DNA of 64,000 nt, taken from positions 710,001 to 774,000 of the forward strand of contig LBMP01000001.1 in NCBI GenBank assembly GCA_001184205.1, in the 5' to 3' direction. The notes below the pieces were generated by a model. The model made no database searches and had not been told where the DNA came from. It worked only from the letters and a program-made list of their open reading frames with translations. Within the stretch, counting starts at the first letter, position 1. Every line of letters begins with the position of its first letter. This document shows, one piece after another, positions 63,836 to 64,000 of this stretch. Made by a program: the position numbers and the translations under genes. This stretch comes from Desulfocarbo indianensis. GTDB lineage: Bacteria > Desulfobacterota > Desulfarculia > Desulfarculales > Desulfarculaceae.

Positions 63836-64000
63836 ATGCGCAAGCTCTGGCTGATCCTGACGCTCTTGGCCGCGTCGCTGGTTTGCCTGACCCCGGCGTT
63901 GGCCGGGCAAAGCGATGGTTTCATCGCTTCCTCCGCCGTGAGCGAAAGCGGCGACCAGCCCCAGGTGTTCTGGACCCCGGAAAAGATAAGCCAGGCCCTG
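63836..64000 (+). CDS. Secreted protein, N-terminal part only (runs off the window)
   Basis: MRKLWLILTLLAASLVCLTP is a signal peptide ending in ALA-G near residue 23, followed by QSDGFIASSAVSESGDQ. A ggag Shine-Dalgarno lies before the ATG. No stop codon is reached by base 64000. The family cannot be told from 55 residues. Confidence 0.7.
   Translation, partial: MRKLWLILTLLAASLVCLTPALAGQSDGFIASSAVSESGDQPQVFWTPEKISQAL

Overview
This window looks like chromosome of a GC-rich, anaerobic, delta-proteobacterium-like organism (Desulfobacterota; a Desulfarculales-type lineage would fit, but no tree was run). The grounds are the rRNA sequence style, a CooC-type nickel-insertion ATPase next to a DUF3786 protein, a DsrE-like sulfur protein, a stand-alone IMP cyclohydrolase, thiolase plus acyl-CoA dehydrogenase, and a PerR-catalase oxidative-stress pair. 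Coding density is moderate. Many intergenic stretches carry palindromic repeats.

Layout. 1-2276: the 3' part of a 23S rRNA, a 5S rRNA and the operon terminator. 2.3-10.7 kb: housekeeping and stress genes (perR-like gene with a Fur-type box, catalase, ddl/HD/mobB on the minus strand, stand-alone IMP cyclohydrolase). 10.9-18.5 kb: a PurD-PurE fusion, a TsaC-type gene, a 254-bp element with 26-bp terminal inverted repeats, thiolase and acyl-CoA dehydrogenase separated by a block of nested palindromes, and a diguanylate cyclase. 19-26.6 kb: RtcB RNA ligase and its activator archease, both on the minus strand, are separated by a plus-strand insert. The insert holds an unknown 435-aa gene, then an AT-rich island with a degenerate tandem array of small three-helix membrane proteins sharing a W-L-F-x-R-L-G/A-P-x-C-L-V core. 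This array is the best candidate here for an undescribed system.

26.6-33.1 kb (minus strand): ferredoxin-nitroreductase, a class D beta-lactamase, gpsA, gyrA and a MarR regulator. 33.1-34.9 kb is almost empty but ends in a strongly structured leader ahead of a cysteine synthase/cysteinyl-tRNA-synthetase-like fusion whose HIGH motif is lost. 37-50 kb: small proteins, Smr protein, DUF3786, 2Fe-2S protein, CooC, DsrE-like protein, a secreted S10 carboxypeptidase, Tim44-like protein, P3A-type proton ATPase and an LRAT-like protein.

50.3-54 kb: a second AT-rich island with a tyrosine-recombinase remnant, a DUF4411 (PIN-like) plus XRE-ImmA/IrrE pair, and the 3' half of a tRNA-Sec gene, together suggesting a decayed element that used selC as its attachment site. 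54-64 kb: unknown winged-helix protein, a zinc-ribbon gene between two copies of a palindromic repeat, an asparaginase with a His-rich N-terminus, a candidate small RNA, OpgC-like acyltransferase, NamZ-like muramidase, a glycosyltransferase, TerC and the start of a secreted protein that runs off the end.

All calls come from reading the sequence and recalled family knowledge. No database search, structure prediction or alignment program was run.
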